Below, one piece after another: positions 13,599 to 27,000 of a stretch of DNA of 64,000 nucleotides. Source of the DNA: Gavia stellata (lineage: Eukaryota > Chordata > Aves > Gaviiformes > Gaviidae). The notes under the pieces are model-generated. The model had not been told where the DNA came from and did not search any database. It saw only the letters and a program-made list of their open reading frames with translations. The stretch spans positions 91,316,451 through 91,380,450 of the forward strand of contig NC_082595.1 of assembly GCF_030936135.1 (NCBI RefSeq), given 5' to 3'. How positions within the stretch are numbered: the first letter of the stretch is position 1; each line of letters starts with the position of its first letter. The translations under genes were made by a program, and so were the position numbers.

Positions 13599-15927
13599 AC
13601 TGGGGTCACACAGGCTGCCTGCAACCCTAACTTTTACACTTGGCACCAATGATAGATGAAAATAATCCAGTCTTGTCCATGTTTCTTCCATTGGGTCAGA
13701 CAAGGGAGTAATGGGAGGTTGGGGTGATAGCTTTTTGCTAGAGGATGGAAGTACAGGCAGAGCTGTTGTCTGCTGAAGTCCTGCAATGCAAGTTTTACCT
13801 TTGAATCTAAATTAACTGATTCCAGAACTATTTCAGGTTCAAAGTAATGAATCTGACCTGGAGTCTTAGAGCTCTGTTTCATGAATATAATTGCTTCCAT
13901 TTTCTCCCAAACCGTGGCATGGAAGGGACAAGGTATACCATAACTAGCTTCTCTCTCTTCTCTGAAGACTCTAACATACTTATTTTGAAACAATAGGATT
14001 CAGAGACTTTGATGTCACTGGAACAGTGGCAAAATATACAGATTGCTATTTCCTTACTCTGGTTTGACTGCTGTTGCTGTAATTCTTTCATTTCATTTGT
14101 ATCTTATTCCACTGATGTGTCTAACAAACTGTTAGTGTACTAACACACTCTGGGTGACAAAGCTCTATTGTGAAACAGTCAGTTTGCTAGTCTATGTTTA
14201 GCACTGCTGTGTTTAGTTATTATTTATTCCCATCTTATCACTCTATTACAGGTAATGGATGTATAAAATTGCAGAGGCTGATGTGTTCTTCGACTGTCCC
14301 CAAAGAAATCCCAGTCAAATATATATCCAGTTGAATGATGAAATATTAAATATACAACAAGAATCCATAATAAATGCTACTTCAATCTTCAGTCCTGTAT
14401 TCAGAGAGAGAAGGCATTCCCTGATGAAAAAGTTTCTTACTCTCTAGCTTTGTCACTGTTGACAAGTTTTGGGGGAATGAGAATGTTTTAATTCAAATGT
14501 GCAGAGGAAACCATAATCTAAATATTTCACTTTTCCTACCTCAAAAGGAAAACCAGAAAACTCAAATTACAAGGCTGCTTTCCCATGGACAGAAAGTGAA
14601 GTATACATGCTTCCTTCACGTACTGAATTATTCCCCACTCCCCTTTTTTTTTCCTCCTTTGGCAAAAAGCTCTCCTGTCTTCTTTTCTTCTCTCTTGTTC
14701 TTTGCATACTTCAGTTTCCTAGGTATATTATACATTTCCTAACTTGGTTCTTGTTTATCTAGGTGACTTATATGAACTTCCTTTAATAAGGTTAATTTTT
14801 TTCATGTCAATATTTAATATATTAGCCTCATAATGACTCTGTGAAGTGAGAAATTACTGTAATTCCTTTTTATTAATAGGAAACTTGAGTACAGATCCCA
14901 CAAAATAGCAAAGGTGCCTGAAGTGGGAGTTGGATATATAAGACAATGAGGGGATATCAACATCTGTCCTTCCAGAGAAGACCTTAGTCATGAAGTAAGA
15001 GTTTATTCAACAGGGGATCTGAGTGAAAAAAGAGGTACAATCCACACCTCCTCTGGAAGCTGTGCAACTGTTTAGAAAATAATGTCACTGGATCGTGAAA
15101 AGCACAACTGAGTCCTCTGATTAATCATGTAATGCTTAAAGCTTGTTGTGTATGGAGCTCAGGCACCTAACTTCAGTGTAGGTTCCTCTTACAAGGTGGG
15201 ACAGTTCCATTAGATGTGACATTTTTAATACATGGGACCCTGGTTTCCCTCCCTTTCCAGAATCCTGTGGCTCCCTTCTCCCATCTCCTTTCAGCTTCCT
15301 CTGACTCCTGCTGCCCATCAATAATGTGATGGCACTAGCTTGTTCTTAGTCCACCCTCTAGCTCAATGTCTGGAGCCCCAAGCAACTCTGTTAGAATACA
15401 AATAAATAATAATAGAATCTACTAGCTGTATCTGTTCTTGTCCTCAAGGTATTGTCCCCAGACCCTGGGAATTCAAAGAAAAGCCTCTAACAAAAAAGAA
15501 TAGTATCTATGGAACAAGTGAAATTGGTATATTCATAATGAAGTATCTATTTAACTTCGACACAAAACCAAGATTTTGATGGACTAGAATGTTAGAAGCT
15601 TATTTAAAAGATTGCATGCTGCTGCTTAAAGATTTATAAGATTCTTTCTGTAAATACACTATACCAATCACAGTGCAGAGGACATGAATGGCAATCCACT
15701 GCTTTCCAGATTGGATAACAGTTGTTTTTATCTTCTGATAGAAAAACACAGAGAATCCAAGGAGAGATTCGTAATCGTAATGTATGACATCAAGCTAGAC
15801 TTTGCACATACATAAAGTCACAGCTAAATCTAAGCGAGCAAAACCATCAAAACACCTCTGGCACCACCTACAGAAGTAATTCAATATTAGCTTTAAAGGT
15901 ATTCTGTTAAAAAAAATGAAGAGGAAT

Positions 15928-15960
15928 AATAAATAAATAAACAAACAAACAAACAAAAAA
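15928..15960 (+). repeat. AAAT/AAAC tetranucleotide microsatellite
   Basis: Two to three aaat units run directly into four caaa units and an A run. It could be the decayed tail of an old retroposon, but no body is recognisable upstream. Confidence 0.85.
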
Positions 15961-18023
15961 GACCTTCAGGAACTAGAATTATATGGATGCTCAGCCCCCT
16001 CCCAATGAAGTGCTGTTTATTAGTAGCTGCTATGCTTTCCACGCAACATATTCAAACTCCAAAGTGTGCTTACATGCTTGAGAATGATCTACAGGAAATG
16101 ATTAAGTGACAACATACAATCTCTAATGTGTGGAAATCAGTCTTTACTATAGAGAACTTACTTTCTAGTACTGGAAGACTATGTATATAGATTAATCACA
16201 TTTTACAGCTGGATTTTTGAATGGAGCCTCATTAAACTGGTATAAATATACACCATATTGTTGTGTAGTTGTTTTTTTTTTTCTCATCAGCATCAAGATC
16301 ACTTTGTACGGAAGAACGCTCTTTCATTATATCCACTCCAGATATGCTTTTCTTTCAAAGTCCTAGCATTTGCCAAATGTAAAACTTAGCACTTGCTCAC
16401 AACAGTCAGTTGGTAAAGTTGATTGAATGGAACATGACATGAAGAACAGACTAGGTAAAGGGTAAAAAGAACTTTAAAATGGAAAGAAAATTTTGGTTAC
16501 AAATATTCTTTGTTTCTTCGCTAATCGCTAAGGGTGCTGTGATTATTACCATAAATAAAATAGACACTACTGAGCCCTGTATCAAGGAAAGTAAATATAT
16601 ATATCTGTTTTGACCCAAATGACAGATAGCAGCAGAAAATCCCGTGTAACATCATTATGGTTGTATAAAAAGGTACAGAAACAGTATGCTGTATAGTTGA
16701 TATTGTGCTCAGACCTCTAGAGAAAAAGTATTCCACAGTAACGGTGATCTGAAAAGATCAATAAGGGCTTGTGCTTAAGAATGGGCTTAAATATCGGTGA
16801 AAATAAAATAAAATCACAAGCTCTGTGATATTAAAGACAAAAAATCTCTTTAATTTCATCAGGGTCAGATTTCATTTGTGGATTCCCTAGAGGTAATGCA
16901 GGTATTTAAATGTCTTCCAGACACAGGTCTGTGGCACAGCCGTGAAGGCAGGAGGCAGTGTAGACCCACAGGGGTCTGCAGTCCCAAAGGACCCAGTCGC
17001 TGGGCTGGATGCCCAGGAGGCAGCCAGGGCAACGCTGGCAGACAGCTGGCTGGTGGGTCTCTTTTACCCTTAGAGCTGTTTATGCTTACCTATACCAAGT
17101 ATGCAGCATGTCTGTGTCAGGTTGTGCTCCTCACTGGACAATTAAAGAGAAGCAGCAAGGTGTGAATATGTTTATGGAGTAGCTTAGCCAAAATCTTTGT
17201 TTTACATGATGTTTTATAATTTGCTAGCTAACACTTTTGTCCTGGAAGTTACTGTGTAGTCTCCAGGTAGGTATAAGATTCAACAAAATTGCTGCATGTA
17301 TTCATATTTGCATTCTTCACAATATTTTATGGGTATATAAAATGTCTATAAACATCCTTTATTGATACTCTTTATTGAAAGTAGCTCCCTGATGAAATAA
17401 TTTCAGCTGATTGCACTGATGTAGCTCAGACGGAAATTAGACTTAAGATTGATTTTACATCATTGTATTTCCTTAAAGATTTTTCTTTTTTACCTAAAGT
17501 AAATTATATATAACCGTTACATTTTGAAGTGAATGAGTAATTATTAAACTGGAGAGTGCTATGATCCCATTCAAATAAGTCTATTCCTGTATTAAGAGCA
17601 ATGATTCACAAGTGAGCTTAGACCACTGACGCTGTATGTTAATTCTTCAGTCAAACCAGAGCTAGAATGATTTTCTTCTTGAGCTGCAATATAAAATTCC
17701 AGTAAACAAACCATTCAACCAGTGTAGGAGTCCCACAAATATCAATTATCAGTGAGCCCAAGTTCCATATTGTCACAGAGGGCATTGGAGAGCATATAAT
17801 CCCACCTAGAGTGTGGGGAAATAGGAAGAGCTTTAGCTGATGGACTGCAGAGTGCTACCCAGGTAGCAATCATTTTCCATCTGATGGAAACAAGCATGGA
17901 AAAGGAAGGAGACGACAACCTCGTTCATGCAGTGGGTTCTTCCAGGTGCAGCATGTAATATATTTACCAAAAGCAACATGCTTTTGTTTGTGGGTGAACA
18001 GTGACATTATCTGCTGCTGTTAC

Positions 18024-18042
18024 AAAAAAAAAAAAAAAAAAA
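18024..18042 (+). repeat. Poly(A) run
   Basis: 19 consecutive A residues, a simple homopolymer; the flanks give no retroposon body. Confidence 0.9.
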
Positions 18043-20875
18043 TCTATGAAATTACTATAAGTGAAAAAGAATATGGAAAAACCAATCTCTCATCTATTTT
18101 CAGTTCATTCGCTTTGTACATTTGATAGTACTTTTGGTATTGTCATTTTCACTTTCTTCTCTAAATCAGTAAGTTTTTTCTTGTGGAAAAGAAGTTTATG
18201 TCTATGAAGCTTTGGTTACTTTTATTTCATTTCTTTTAACTGATCATATTTCACACTCATGACATCTCCATTAACACATTCTGGTTGAGAACAGGGAGGA
18301 AGAGCTGTATCTATTGTCTTTTATACAGGGAGTACAAGATATGTATCCTATTTTATTTACCTAATCTACTCTATTTTATTATATCCATGGTAACAATTGC
18401 AACTTATTCTGGATTTATCCGGCATATGTAAGGTCAAAATCAGAAATTGCTGGTGTAACAGAAAATTATTTCATAACAAGAAGTTTCTGTAGAGAATAAG
18501 TCATTTTTGCATGCTCTGGGTGGGTTTCATCCAACTAATTTGAGATGCCAATTAATATGGGTCATGTTGCAGGTTTTGTTATTGGAACAGTTTATTCATG
18601 CTTTCCCTTGAGTGAGAAGATGATTTCAAATTGATCACTTAACAGTTAAAAGGTCTGTCAGTTACAATTCTACTTCCAGCCTTCCATGGACTAGGTGGTT
18701 TTTTGGATGCTATGGAAAATCATTTTCCTCTAACTATTTTCCTCTGAATTAATGGAGTTGCTGTAAATGTCACTGGTGAGAAGGAAGTGTTCTTATACTG
18801 TTGACTGAGCAGGTTTTTGGCAGACTTCTTAGCAACCCTGCATACTCTCAGTGACAGAGTGTTGATTTTTAGTCTTCCTATGAGATCGGGTAGGGATGGA
18901 GAGAATTGTTTTCTTTTTCCCTTTTCTATTGTTTGGAAGCATGTGTTTCCAACACTGCTGGTGTTGTATCAGCAGTGAAGATTATGCTTTTGTTTTAGGA
19001 GGCAGATGCACGTCAGAAACTTTTTTGCTAATTTATACAGTGAGGTTACATTATGTTTTCTTGTATTTTTTTTGGAGTCCTTATAGTGTAGTATGGCCCT
19101 CTAACAAAAAGTCACAATCATATCACAAATTTAACTGATGGGCTTGAAGAATAAGACGCTACAATCTGTGACTATAATGACTCATGCCCCAACAAAGAAG
19201 CTGAATGATTTTCGTAATAATATCCAAGTGGTGCATTCCACTAACCTCACACCACTGACTCACTGCTTGATTAGATACGGCACACAACAGCTCCAGTGAA
19301 CAGGGAGAGGCAGCCTTCAAGGATAGATTGCAAGGCTCTTATTATCACAGACCTTCAGAATCCTCTAGAAGGTAGCTGATCCTTTCTTGCAGTCCCACTG
19401 TCATTTATATTTCATTTTTCACTGCATCAATATTTGCTAGATCTTCCAAAATATGTGTACAATAGGTAGATGTGTCAATATCACTCTTAGGCACACAAGT
19501 TTAAGCTAGTCCTTGTTGTAGTTAGCATTAGAAAGAGTTATGGTTTTCCAAAGTTACTTGTGGATTAGACATTTCTCTGAACCTTAAATCCACCCATATG
19601 AATGCATGTAATCAAATATAAATATATTACAATATATTTCTGATTTAGAAAAGACTGGAAGTATGATATATCTGAATCTTGAAGCTGAAAATTAATAAAA
19701 TATCAAACTGGGAGTGTTAAAAGGATATTTTCATCCTTTTTTATTCTGAAGCTTGAAAATTTGTATTGCTTTGTGTAGAGTAGATAGTATATGTTTCCTT
19801 ACGCAGTCTCACATAGCACATTGCTAATAAAAATAGAGTAACGAGAGTACTCACAGCCTCCTTAAGAGTGAAATGGCATATTGACCCAAATTAACAGACT
19901 CTGGAAACAAAAAGATTTTATTTCAGAAATTAAAATACTGAAATGTCTTCTATAATGATGAAAAGATATAACAGGTTCTAATAAGCCATCTGGTAGAACT
20001 TGCCATAATAGCATCACTTTCTAGGAAGGTAAGATTCTAGGCAATATTTTTTTGCTAAGCCTAACCTAAACTATATTGCAATTTAAGCCTGTTCTAACTC
20101 CAAAGGGGAGAACAGTTCATTCACATCCTCTCTTCAGCAGCCTTTCATAGATCTGAAGAGCGTTTTCATGTCTTGCCTCAGACTTCTCTTTCTTTCACTC
20201 AGCAACTCCTCCTTATCTTTCACGAAGAGCAGAGCTCCAAACTTGCGCAACACTTCAACTGAGGAAATAGTTTTGAAGAGGAGGAAAGATTATTTTATAT
20301 GTCATATAGGCTCTCTTCATGTGCTACAGGCTGTTCACCTGTAGCTCTAGAGTGTGATACCACTGGGTTTACATTCATTGTATTGCCCGTTATAATCTCT
20401 AAGTATTTCCTTTCTAAAACTGCCAGCTTGTCAGTTGTTCTCCATTCTGTATTACTGAAGTAGATTGTCTAAGTGAATCTTCCATTTTAATTTGTTAAAT
20501 ATCATAGTGTCTTAAGACTATTTTTCCAGTTTGTCAAGATCATTTTGAATTATAATAGTCTTTCAACATATGTGCAGTCCTTCCCTAACTGAACATCATT
20601 GTCTGCTGTTTTCTCACCACTTATTTGCAACTTTTTCAGTTCTTTTATTTTTCTGTGAGTAATATAAGTAGCATCAAATTAGTCTAGAAGATTGCATGAA
20701 TAACTGATTTTTAATATGGGTTAATTCAAATATATTTTTTTTCCTTAGGAAAAAATTAAACAAACCTTTTTTTGCAGTCAAATCAAATGTCTGCTAGACT
20801 GATTCAGAACATTTAATTTGAGTGTTTGGTTTGTTTAGTATTCTTGGGTTGGTTTGGTTTTCCTATCGTTCAAAA

Positions 20876-22660
20876 ATCACAGAATCACAGAATCACTAAG
20901 GTTGGAAAAGACCTGTAAGATCATCAAGTCCAACCATCAACCAAAAAACACCACCATGCCCATTAAACCATGTCCCACAATGCCTTGTCCACACGTTCCT
21001 TGAACACCTCCAGGGACGGTGACTCCAACACTTCCCTGGGCAGTTTATTCCAGTGTGCCACCACTCTCTCAGTAAAGAAATTTTTCCTAATATCCAGCCT
21101 GAACCTCCCCTGGTGCAACTTGAGGCTGTTTCCTCTTGTACTGTCGCTAGTCACATGGGAGAAGAGACCAACACCCACCTCTCTGCAACCCCCTTTCAGG
21201 TAATTGTAGAGAGCAATGAGGTCTCCCCTCAGCCTTCTCTTCTCCAGGCTAAACAACCCCAGCTCCCTCAGCTGCTCCTCATAAGACTTGTGCTCCAGAC
21301 CCCTCACCAGCTTCGTTGTCCTTCTCTGGACACACTCCAGCACCTCAATGTCTTTCTTGTAGTGAGGGGCCCAAAACTGAACACAGTATTCGAGGTGTGG
21401 CCTCACTTCCCTACTCCTGCTGGCCACACTGTTTCTGATACAGGCCAGGATGCCGTTGGCCTTCTTGGCCACCTGGGCACACTGCTGACTCATATTCAGC
21501 CGGCTGTCAATCAACACCCTCAGGCCCTTTTCTGAGGGGGAGCTTTCCAGCCACTCTTCCCCAAGCCTGTAGCATTGCATGGGGTTGTTGTGACCCAAGT
21601 GCAGGACCCGGCACTTGGCCTTGTTGAACCTCATACAGTTGGCCTGAGCCCATCCATCCAGCCTGTCCAGATCCCTCTGCAGAGCCTTCCGACCCTCCAG
21701 CAGATCAACACTCCCGCCCAACTTGGTGTCATCTGCAAACTTGCTGAGGGAGCACTCAATCCCCTCATCCAGATCATCAATAAAGATATTAAATAAGACC
21801 GGTCCCAAAACTGAGCCCTGGAGGACTCTGCTTGTGACCGGCTGCCAACTGGATTTCTCTCCATTCACCACGACTCTCTGGGCTCCGCCATCCAGCCAGT
21901 TTTTTACCCAGCGAAGAGTGCACCTGTCTAAGCCACGAGTCGCCAACTTCTCCAGGAGAATACTGTGGGAGACAGTGTCAAAGGCTTTACTAAAGTCCAG
22001 GTAGACAACATCAACAGCCTTCCCCTCATCCACTAGGCGGGTCACCTGGTCATAGAAGGAGATCAGGTTGGTCAAGCAGAACCTGCCCTTCATGAACCCG
22101 TGCTGGCTGGGCCTGATCCCTTGGTTGTCCTCCACATGCCCTGTGAGCGCCCTCAGGATGAACATCTCCATAATCTTCCCCAGCACCGAGGTCAGGCTGA
22201 CAGGCCTGTAGTTCCCCGGATCCTCCTTCCGGCCCTTCTTGTAGATGGGTGTCACGTTGGCAAGCCTCCAGTCATGCGGGACCTCCCCTGTTAACCAGCA
22301 CTGTTGATAAATGATGGAGAGCAGCTTGGCAAGCTCCTCCACCAGCTCCCTCAGTACCCTTGGGTGGATGCCATCAGGCCCCATAGACTTGTGAGTGTCC
22401 AGGTGGCATAGCAGGTCATTAACTCCTTCCTCCTGGATCATGGGGAGTTTATTTTGCTCTCCATCCTTGTCTTCCAGCTCAGGGAGTTGAATACCCTAAG
22501 GATACCTGTTTTGGCTGTTAAAGACTGAGGCAAAGAAGGCATTAAGTACCTCAGCCTTTTCCTCATCCTTGGCAACAATGTTCCCTCCCGCAAAAGGGGA
22601 GGATGGAGATTCTCCTTGGCTCTCTTTTTGTTGTTCATGTATTTATAGAAGCATTTTTTG
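20876..22660 (-). mobile_element. CR1 LINE, 5'-truncated, young copy
   Basis: A non-LTR retrotransposon copy of about 1.8 kb. The 3' end, at the low coordinate, shows CR1's tandem ATTCTGTG-type octamers (gtgattctgtgattctgtga on the minus strand), preceded by the usual GGTTGGACTTGATGATC tail. The element breaks off at about 22660, inside the reverse transcriptase region just upstream of the MNNKKRAKENLHP segment, so the first ORF, the endonuclease domain and the internal promoter are missing. No target-site duplication is evident. The copy is dead on arrival by truncation but little decayed. Confidence 0.96.
20963..22441 (-). pseudogene. CR1 ORF2 remnant: reverse transcriptase and C-terminal domain
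   Basis: An open frame of 492 residues from a truncated CR1 ORF2. RT landmarks are [16 protein letters not shown] (residues 78-93), YLDFSKAFD (147-155, catalytic Asp149), [17 protein letters not shown] (209-225) and FADDTK (235-240, catalytic Asp237 and Asp238). The C-terminal CR1 block [14 protein letters not shown] and the KLPREV ending follow. The methionine at 22441 is internal, not the true start: the same frame is blocked by an in-frame TAG at 22498-22496, and a frameshift near 22585-22600 separates it from the upstream segment. About nine residues are missing between SREV and RPHLEYC (near 21405) compared with the CR1 copy at 54.0 kb, an in-frame deletion. Without the endonuclease it cannot retrotranspose on its own. 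Confidence 0.9.
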
Positions 22661-22825
22661 TGAACAGTGAGAAAACATACAATTGAAATACTTGTTTTAA
22701 TTAATACTTTTTTGTCCTTTTTTTTTCGAGTTTACTTTTTCATTACTTTCTGAAACTATTGAAGACTTACTGCAGGACTTTAAAAAAGAATTCTTACAAT
22801 GAGAGGGTTGAACACTGAAATAAGT

Positions 22826-22993
22826 TCACTAAAGATATTGTGAAATCTCCAACCTTCGAGACTTTCAAAACTCAACTAGGCAAGGCCCAGAGCAGACGGA
22901 TCCAATTTTGATCTAACCCTGCTTTGAGTAGGAGGTTGAACTATAGGACACCCAGAGGTCCCTTCCAATCTATATTTTCCTTTAATTCTATGT
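22826..22993 (+). mobile_element. Old CR1 LINE 3' fragment
   Basis: A CR1 tail on the strand opposite to the large CR1 that ends about 165 bp to its left: ATCTCCAACCTTCGAGACTT, CAACTAGGCAAGGCCCAGAG, AACCCTGCTTTGAGTAGGAG and GAGGTCCCTTCCAATCTATA, ending TAATTCTATG. Many substitutions. Confidence 0.82.
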
Positions 22994-23383
22994 AAATCAA
23001 ATAAACAACATGTGTATTAATGATGAAGAATAGCAATAATCTGCCTACTCGGTAAATGCCAGTCTCCATTTTTTTTCCCAAAATTAATAAGCTCGTATTT
23101 TTGTGCCCAGTGTGCTGGTTAAGCGCACAAATAGATATGTTTTTTAGCCGAAGACAGTATGACCAGAGTACTTTTCTTGAACATCTTGATAACTGAGGAG
23201 ATGATTCTTATTCTTGATGGGAAGTTTCATCACTGCGTCTCTGAACATCAAAGACTCTATCATCGGTTCTTGAGATCCATCAATACTTTTCTCTGGAGGG
23301 TTCAAGTACCAATTCAGGGACTGAGCTAGATTTGCCAGCTGTGTTTGTTTTGCCTCATGGCCTCATTTTATGAATGTGATTGT

Positions 23384-23404
23384 GGGTGTGGGTGTGAGGG
23401 TGGG
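23384..23404 (+). other. Potential G-quadruplex
   Basis: Four GGG runs (23384-23386, 23390-23392, 23398-23400, 23402-23404) with loops of 3, 5 and 1 nt on the plus strand. Confidence 0.55.
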
Positions 23405-23599
23405 AGCATAGACTTCACTGTGACTTTTAGCGATTTTGTACAGATACCTTTCATTCCTCTTATACGAAACATTGTCTGTCCTGTTTTTCTTTTCTGTCTC
23501 TAGACTACTAATGGAGGTCTATGACTATATTATTTATCTATCAGCTAATTAAATCAGGTCCTTAATTCAAGCTTTTGGATTCAGCTGTTGTGGTCCAAC

Positions 23600-24010
23600 T
23601 GTCATAAAGAGTAAGATCAGAGGATATTGCTACAAGTGGCGGCAAACAGTGAGGGATTTGAACTGATTTGGAACAGGACAAAACTGTTACGTGAGACTAA
23701 GTTAGCAGCAAAATTATTGCAGACAGGTTGCACTAAGGACATGAAGAAAGCAAGGTTTATAGGAGCAGGTACTTCTAGTAAAGTGATACAGCTGGACAAA
23801 ACAGAGAAGTGTAGCTGGGGAGCACAAGGGCAGCCCCAGTCCCAAGCATCGGGCACCTCTCTGGATTGAGGCCAGGCCAGGCCATGCGCCCATGGGTGGT
23901 CCTGGCTCACTGGGGCTCATGACTGGGCAGGGTCATGTAAGGATGTACTTTCTGTTAAACCTTGAACTGGATACAGTAGCAGGCTAATAAATCTCTATAC
24001 ACAGCATGGT
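23600..24010 (+). other. Possible LTR-like or retroposon-derived segment
   Basis: A segment richer in G and C than its surroundings, ending near CAGGCTAATAAATCTCTATA, a poly(A) signal followed by a cleavage-like context. The start contains ACAAGTGGCGGCAAACAGTG, faintly like an LTR/primer-binding junction. I cannot find paired termini or a recognisable coding remnant, so this stays a guess. Confidence 0.2.
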
Positions 24011-27000
24011 TACTAGAAGGGAAGACAGAGTGACATGCAGCTGCATTACCTGAGGTGGGATGCTACAGGTGCCACTTGGTGAGCTGTCAGAGGTGTTCTG
24101 CTTGCAACCATGCTCTCGTGCTCGCAATGAGGGTTGGCAGTCTTGTCATAGCATTTCTTCTGCCAGAGCATCCTGGTGCACAGTTATTTTTTAATGGTTT
24201 CAGACATTGCTATTCTTGGCTCACACAGTTTGATAGATGCTGACACTAAGGTTTTGTTTTTCACTAAGGCTTTATTCTTCAACTGCTCATCCTAATAAGT
24301 CTCTGTGTGTTGTGGTGTGAAAGTCTACACCAATGAGGGGTAGAGTTCTGTTGAACTCACCTGGGCCTTTTTTTTTTTAATTATTCAAAGTTCTTTCCTT
24401 TTTTAATGACTTTGCTGTTCACTCACTTGGTTGTGTCCAGCAGGCGAATGACACCAAGTTCTTGGAACAACCTATTGAATCGTAAACATGGATTGTCTCA
24501 CTCAGATCACTGTAGCTGGGGTTTACTAGAGTCAGCTGAAAATTTTCTGATAAAACTTTTCTAGTAGAAAATGGTTTAAATCTCCCTCCTTCTACCTTCC
24601 TTCTGCAACCAACCAACCTGTTTGAGAGATGAGCATTAATGTGAGCATCAACCTACAGGAAAAATCTCAGTAAATTCACTTTTAACAAATACTCTGTCCA
24701 GGAGTGTCTGTGGAACAACCTGTATTCAACCTCCAAAGTCCATTTTAAATGTACTTCATAGGGTATCTAAGTTTAAATTCATTGACTAGAACAGCTTTTC
24801 TTTTGCTTAGGGATAGTGCCACAGTTATCACATGATCAACCAGCTTTTCTGAAGTAAAAAAATGTTAGAGTTAAAATCTACAAAGAAAAAACAGAGGTTA
24901 ACACATAAATTATAAACTATAGTTTACAGGTATATAGACACTCAATAGTTCCAGTCCATCAGCTTTTCACATCTTTTTTCCAAGTAACTGTGTCAGTGTC
25001 TCCTGACCAGGGCTGTTGCTCAGTATACATTGTAGCGTCTCTGCTTTTCCAGGCTTGTTAACCGGAAGTCACTGCAGTGTATTATCCCCTGGACCTCAGT
25101 CGAGGTGATACTTCCACAGATTTACCACCTGCAAGAGTGATTTGATTACCCCCTAGTGACTCCAGTTTCTAAAGGAAATTATTTTGTTAGGCACAGATAC
25201 TTAAAATATTAAGACCCTTGCGACAGTATTAATGGTTCATTCATTTACTGTACCGGTCATGTCTGAACACATTAAAATGCTCATGCCTCCAAAACACCAC
25301 CTGTTTCAGGATAGTCCAAGGTGACAAGCAGAATGTGTTCGTAGCTTGCATGTGTTCTTACATGCTTTAATACTCTATATGAAGAGAAAGGTTGCCTGTA
25401 TTAGATCCTGTTTGCTATGTGGCATTGCTGATAATGCTGTGAATTAAATTAGCTTAAATTAGCTTAGTCTGCCTGTACAGTTCATATTCTTCCCACTTGG
25501 CATGTTTTGCTTTCACTCAGATAATTTGCACAATTACAAACCTTCAGCTGATACCCACTATATTTTGAGAATTGTTGAAACCTCGTAGCACATTTTGGAG
25601 CTCTGGTAAATGCAGTAAGTAGAAATCTAGATGCACCGAAGCCAGTGGAAATACTGCCAGAAAGTCCAGGCCAGTAAGACTAGATTACACTCAGTGAAAC
25701 TGTTCCTTCCCTTCTTTTATGCATCCTCAGATCATTATCTCTGCAACAGTTGTTTTGGGAAGATGAGGAGGTTGCTCAACAGCAAGAACAGAATTCTCAA
25801 ACAGCTCATTAGATGCATCAGGTTGCTGTGATTTATTCTAGGGGTTGGTCCCTGATCGTGTACTCCGCATACATGCAAGGTTGCATCCAGGCTCCAGTCT
25901 GGAACTCTCCTTTGCAAGAAAACCTGGATAACCCTGAAAGGATAGTTTGTTCTGGTGTCCAGTTTCTAGAACCAACATGAATACCAGCAAGTCTGAACCG
26001 ATGAACTCATGGAAAAGGCTCAGTCACTAGCGTGGTATAGCAAAGATGCTATAGAAGCAGTCATTGCATACTCTCTGACTAAGAAGGGGACTGGCCGTTT
26101 TTCAGCAAGGATGTTTGAATGAAATCCTGCAATTATCTCGGCCATTTTCATAATTTCACTACTATTTTTCAAAAATCATTCCCAAAGTTTTCGAGGTCTG
26201 CTTGAATAAAATACATAATTGTGATGGAAGAAAATTGTGATTGCAATTACATTGAGAAATGTTGCTCAAATCAGCAAGATATGACATGACTTTTCACCCT
26301 CAAAAAATTAAAATAGAACTGATCATGAAGAGTCACAGATGCAGTAAGTAAAAAAACCAGAACCAACAGAGGCAAAAACCACAAGATTTTTGTTCCCATT
26401 CTCCTTAGTGAGGTTAGCAGGGAATTTTTTGCTTTCTTACAGGATCATTATCAGTTTCAGATTCTAGCATGTTTGTATTCCTCCCAATAAGACCACTATA
26501 TACAAGAAGTAATAGTGTGGTCAGTGCAATAGTAGTAGAGTAATAGCTTCTTTAAAAGGTCAGGAGCTCCAAGATTTCTAGAAGAGAAGACAAAGTTTGA
26601 CAGGGAAATAGCAAGAAAAATCGTAACTTTTTATTTCATACTATCAGAAGCTAACAGGTCAAATTACATAGATAGGAAACATTACAAAAGAAATAGGCTT
26701 CTGTAACTGAAAACAAAGAACACATTATAATTAGAAAGAGGCATTACCAATAAGCTGTAAAAATGAGACTTCATTAGAAGAAAATAGAAGGGGAGGGAAA
26801 AGCTCATTTTGGTTATCCAACATTCATATTTTAAATGTTTACTTCATTTTTCACCTATGCTGGTAATAAAACAGCTGTTGTCCAGGTATCTCTTTTGTGT
26901 GATCCTTCAGGCTAGTCAAGCCAGATCATTGACTCAAAGTAGGATTAAAAGAGCTGGGCAGATTCATTAAGTCATTAGGAGAAGAATTTGAGCACTGAAA

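Larger units (their letters stand above)
13599..20875. other. Intergenic, simple repeats only
   Basis: Holds the AAAT/AAAC microsatellite, a poly(A) run and a poly(T) run near 16272. A small GC-richer patch at about 16930-17060 stands out but carries no recognisable exon. Confidence 0.6.

Noticed and set aside
21053..21535. 160-codon plus-strand frame
   Set aside because: Antisense shadow of the CR1 reverse transcriptase frame.
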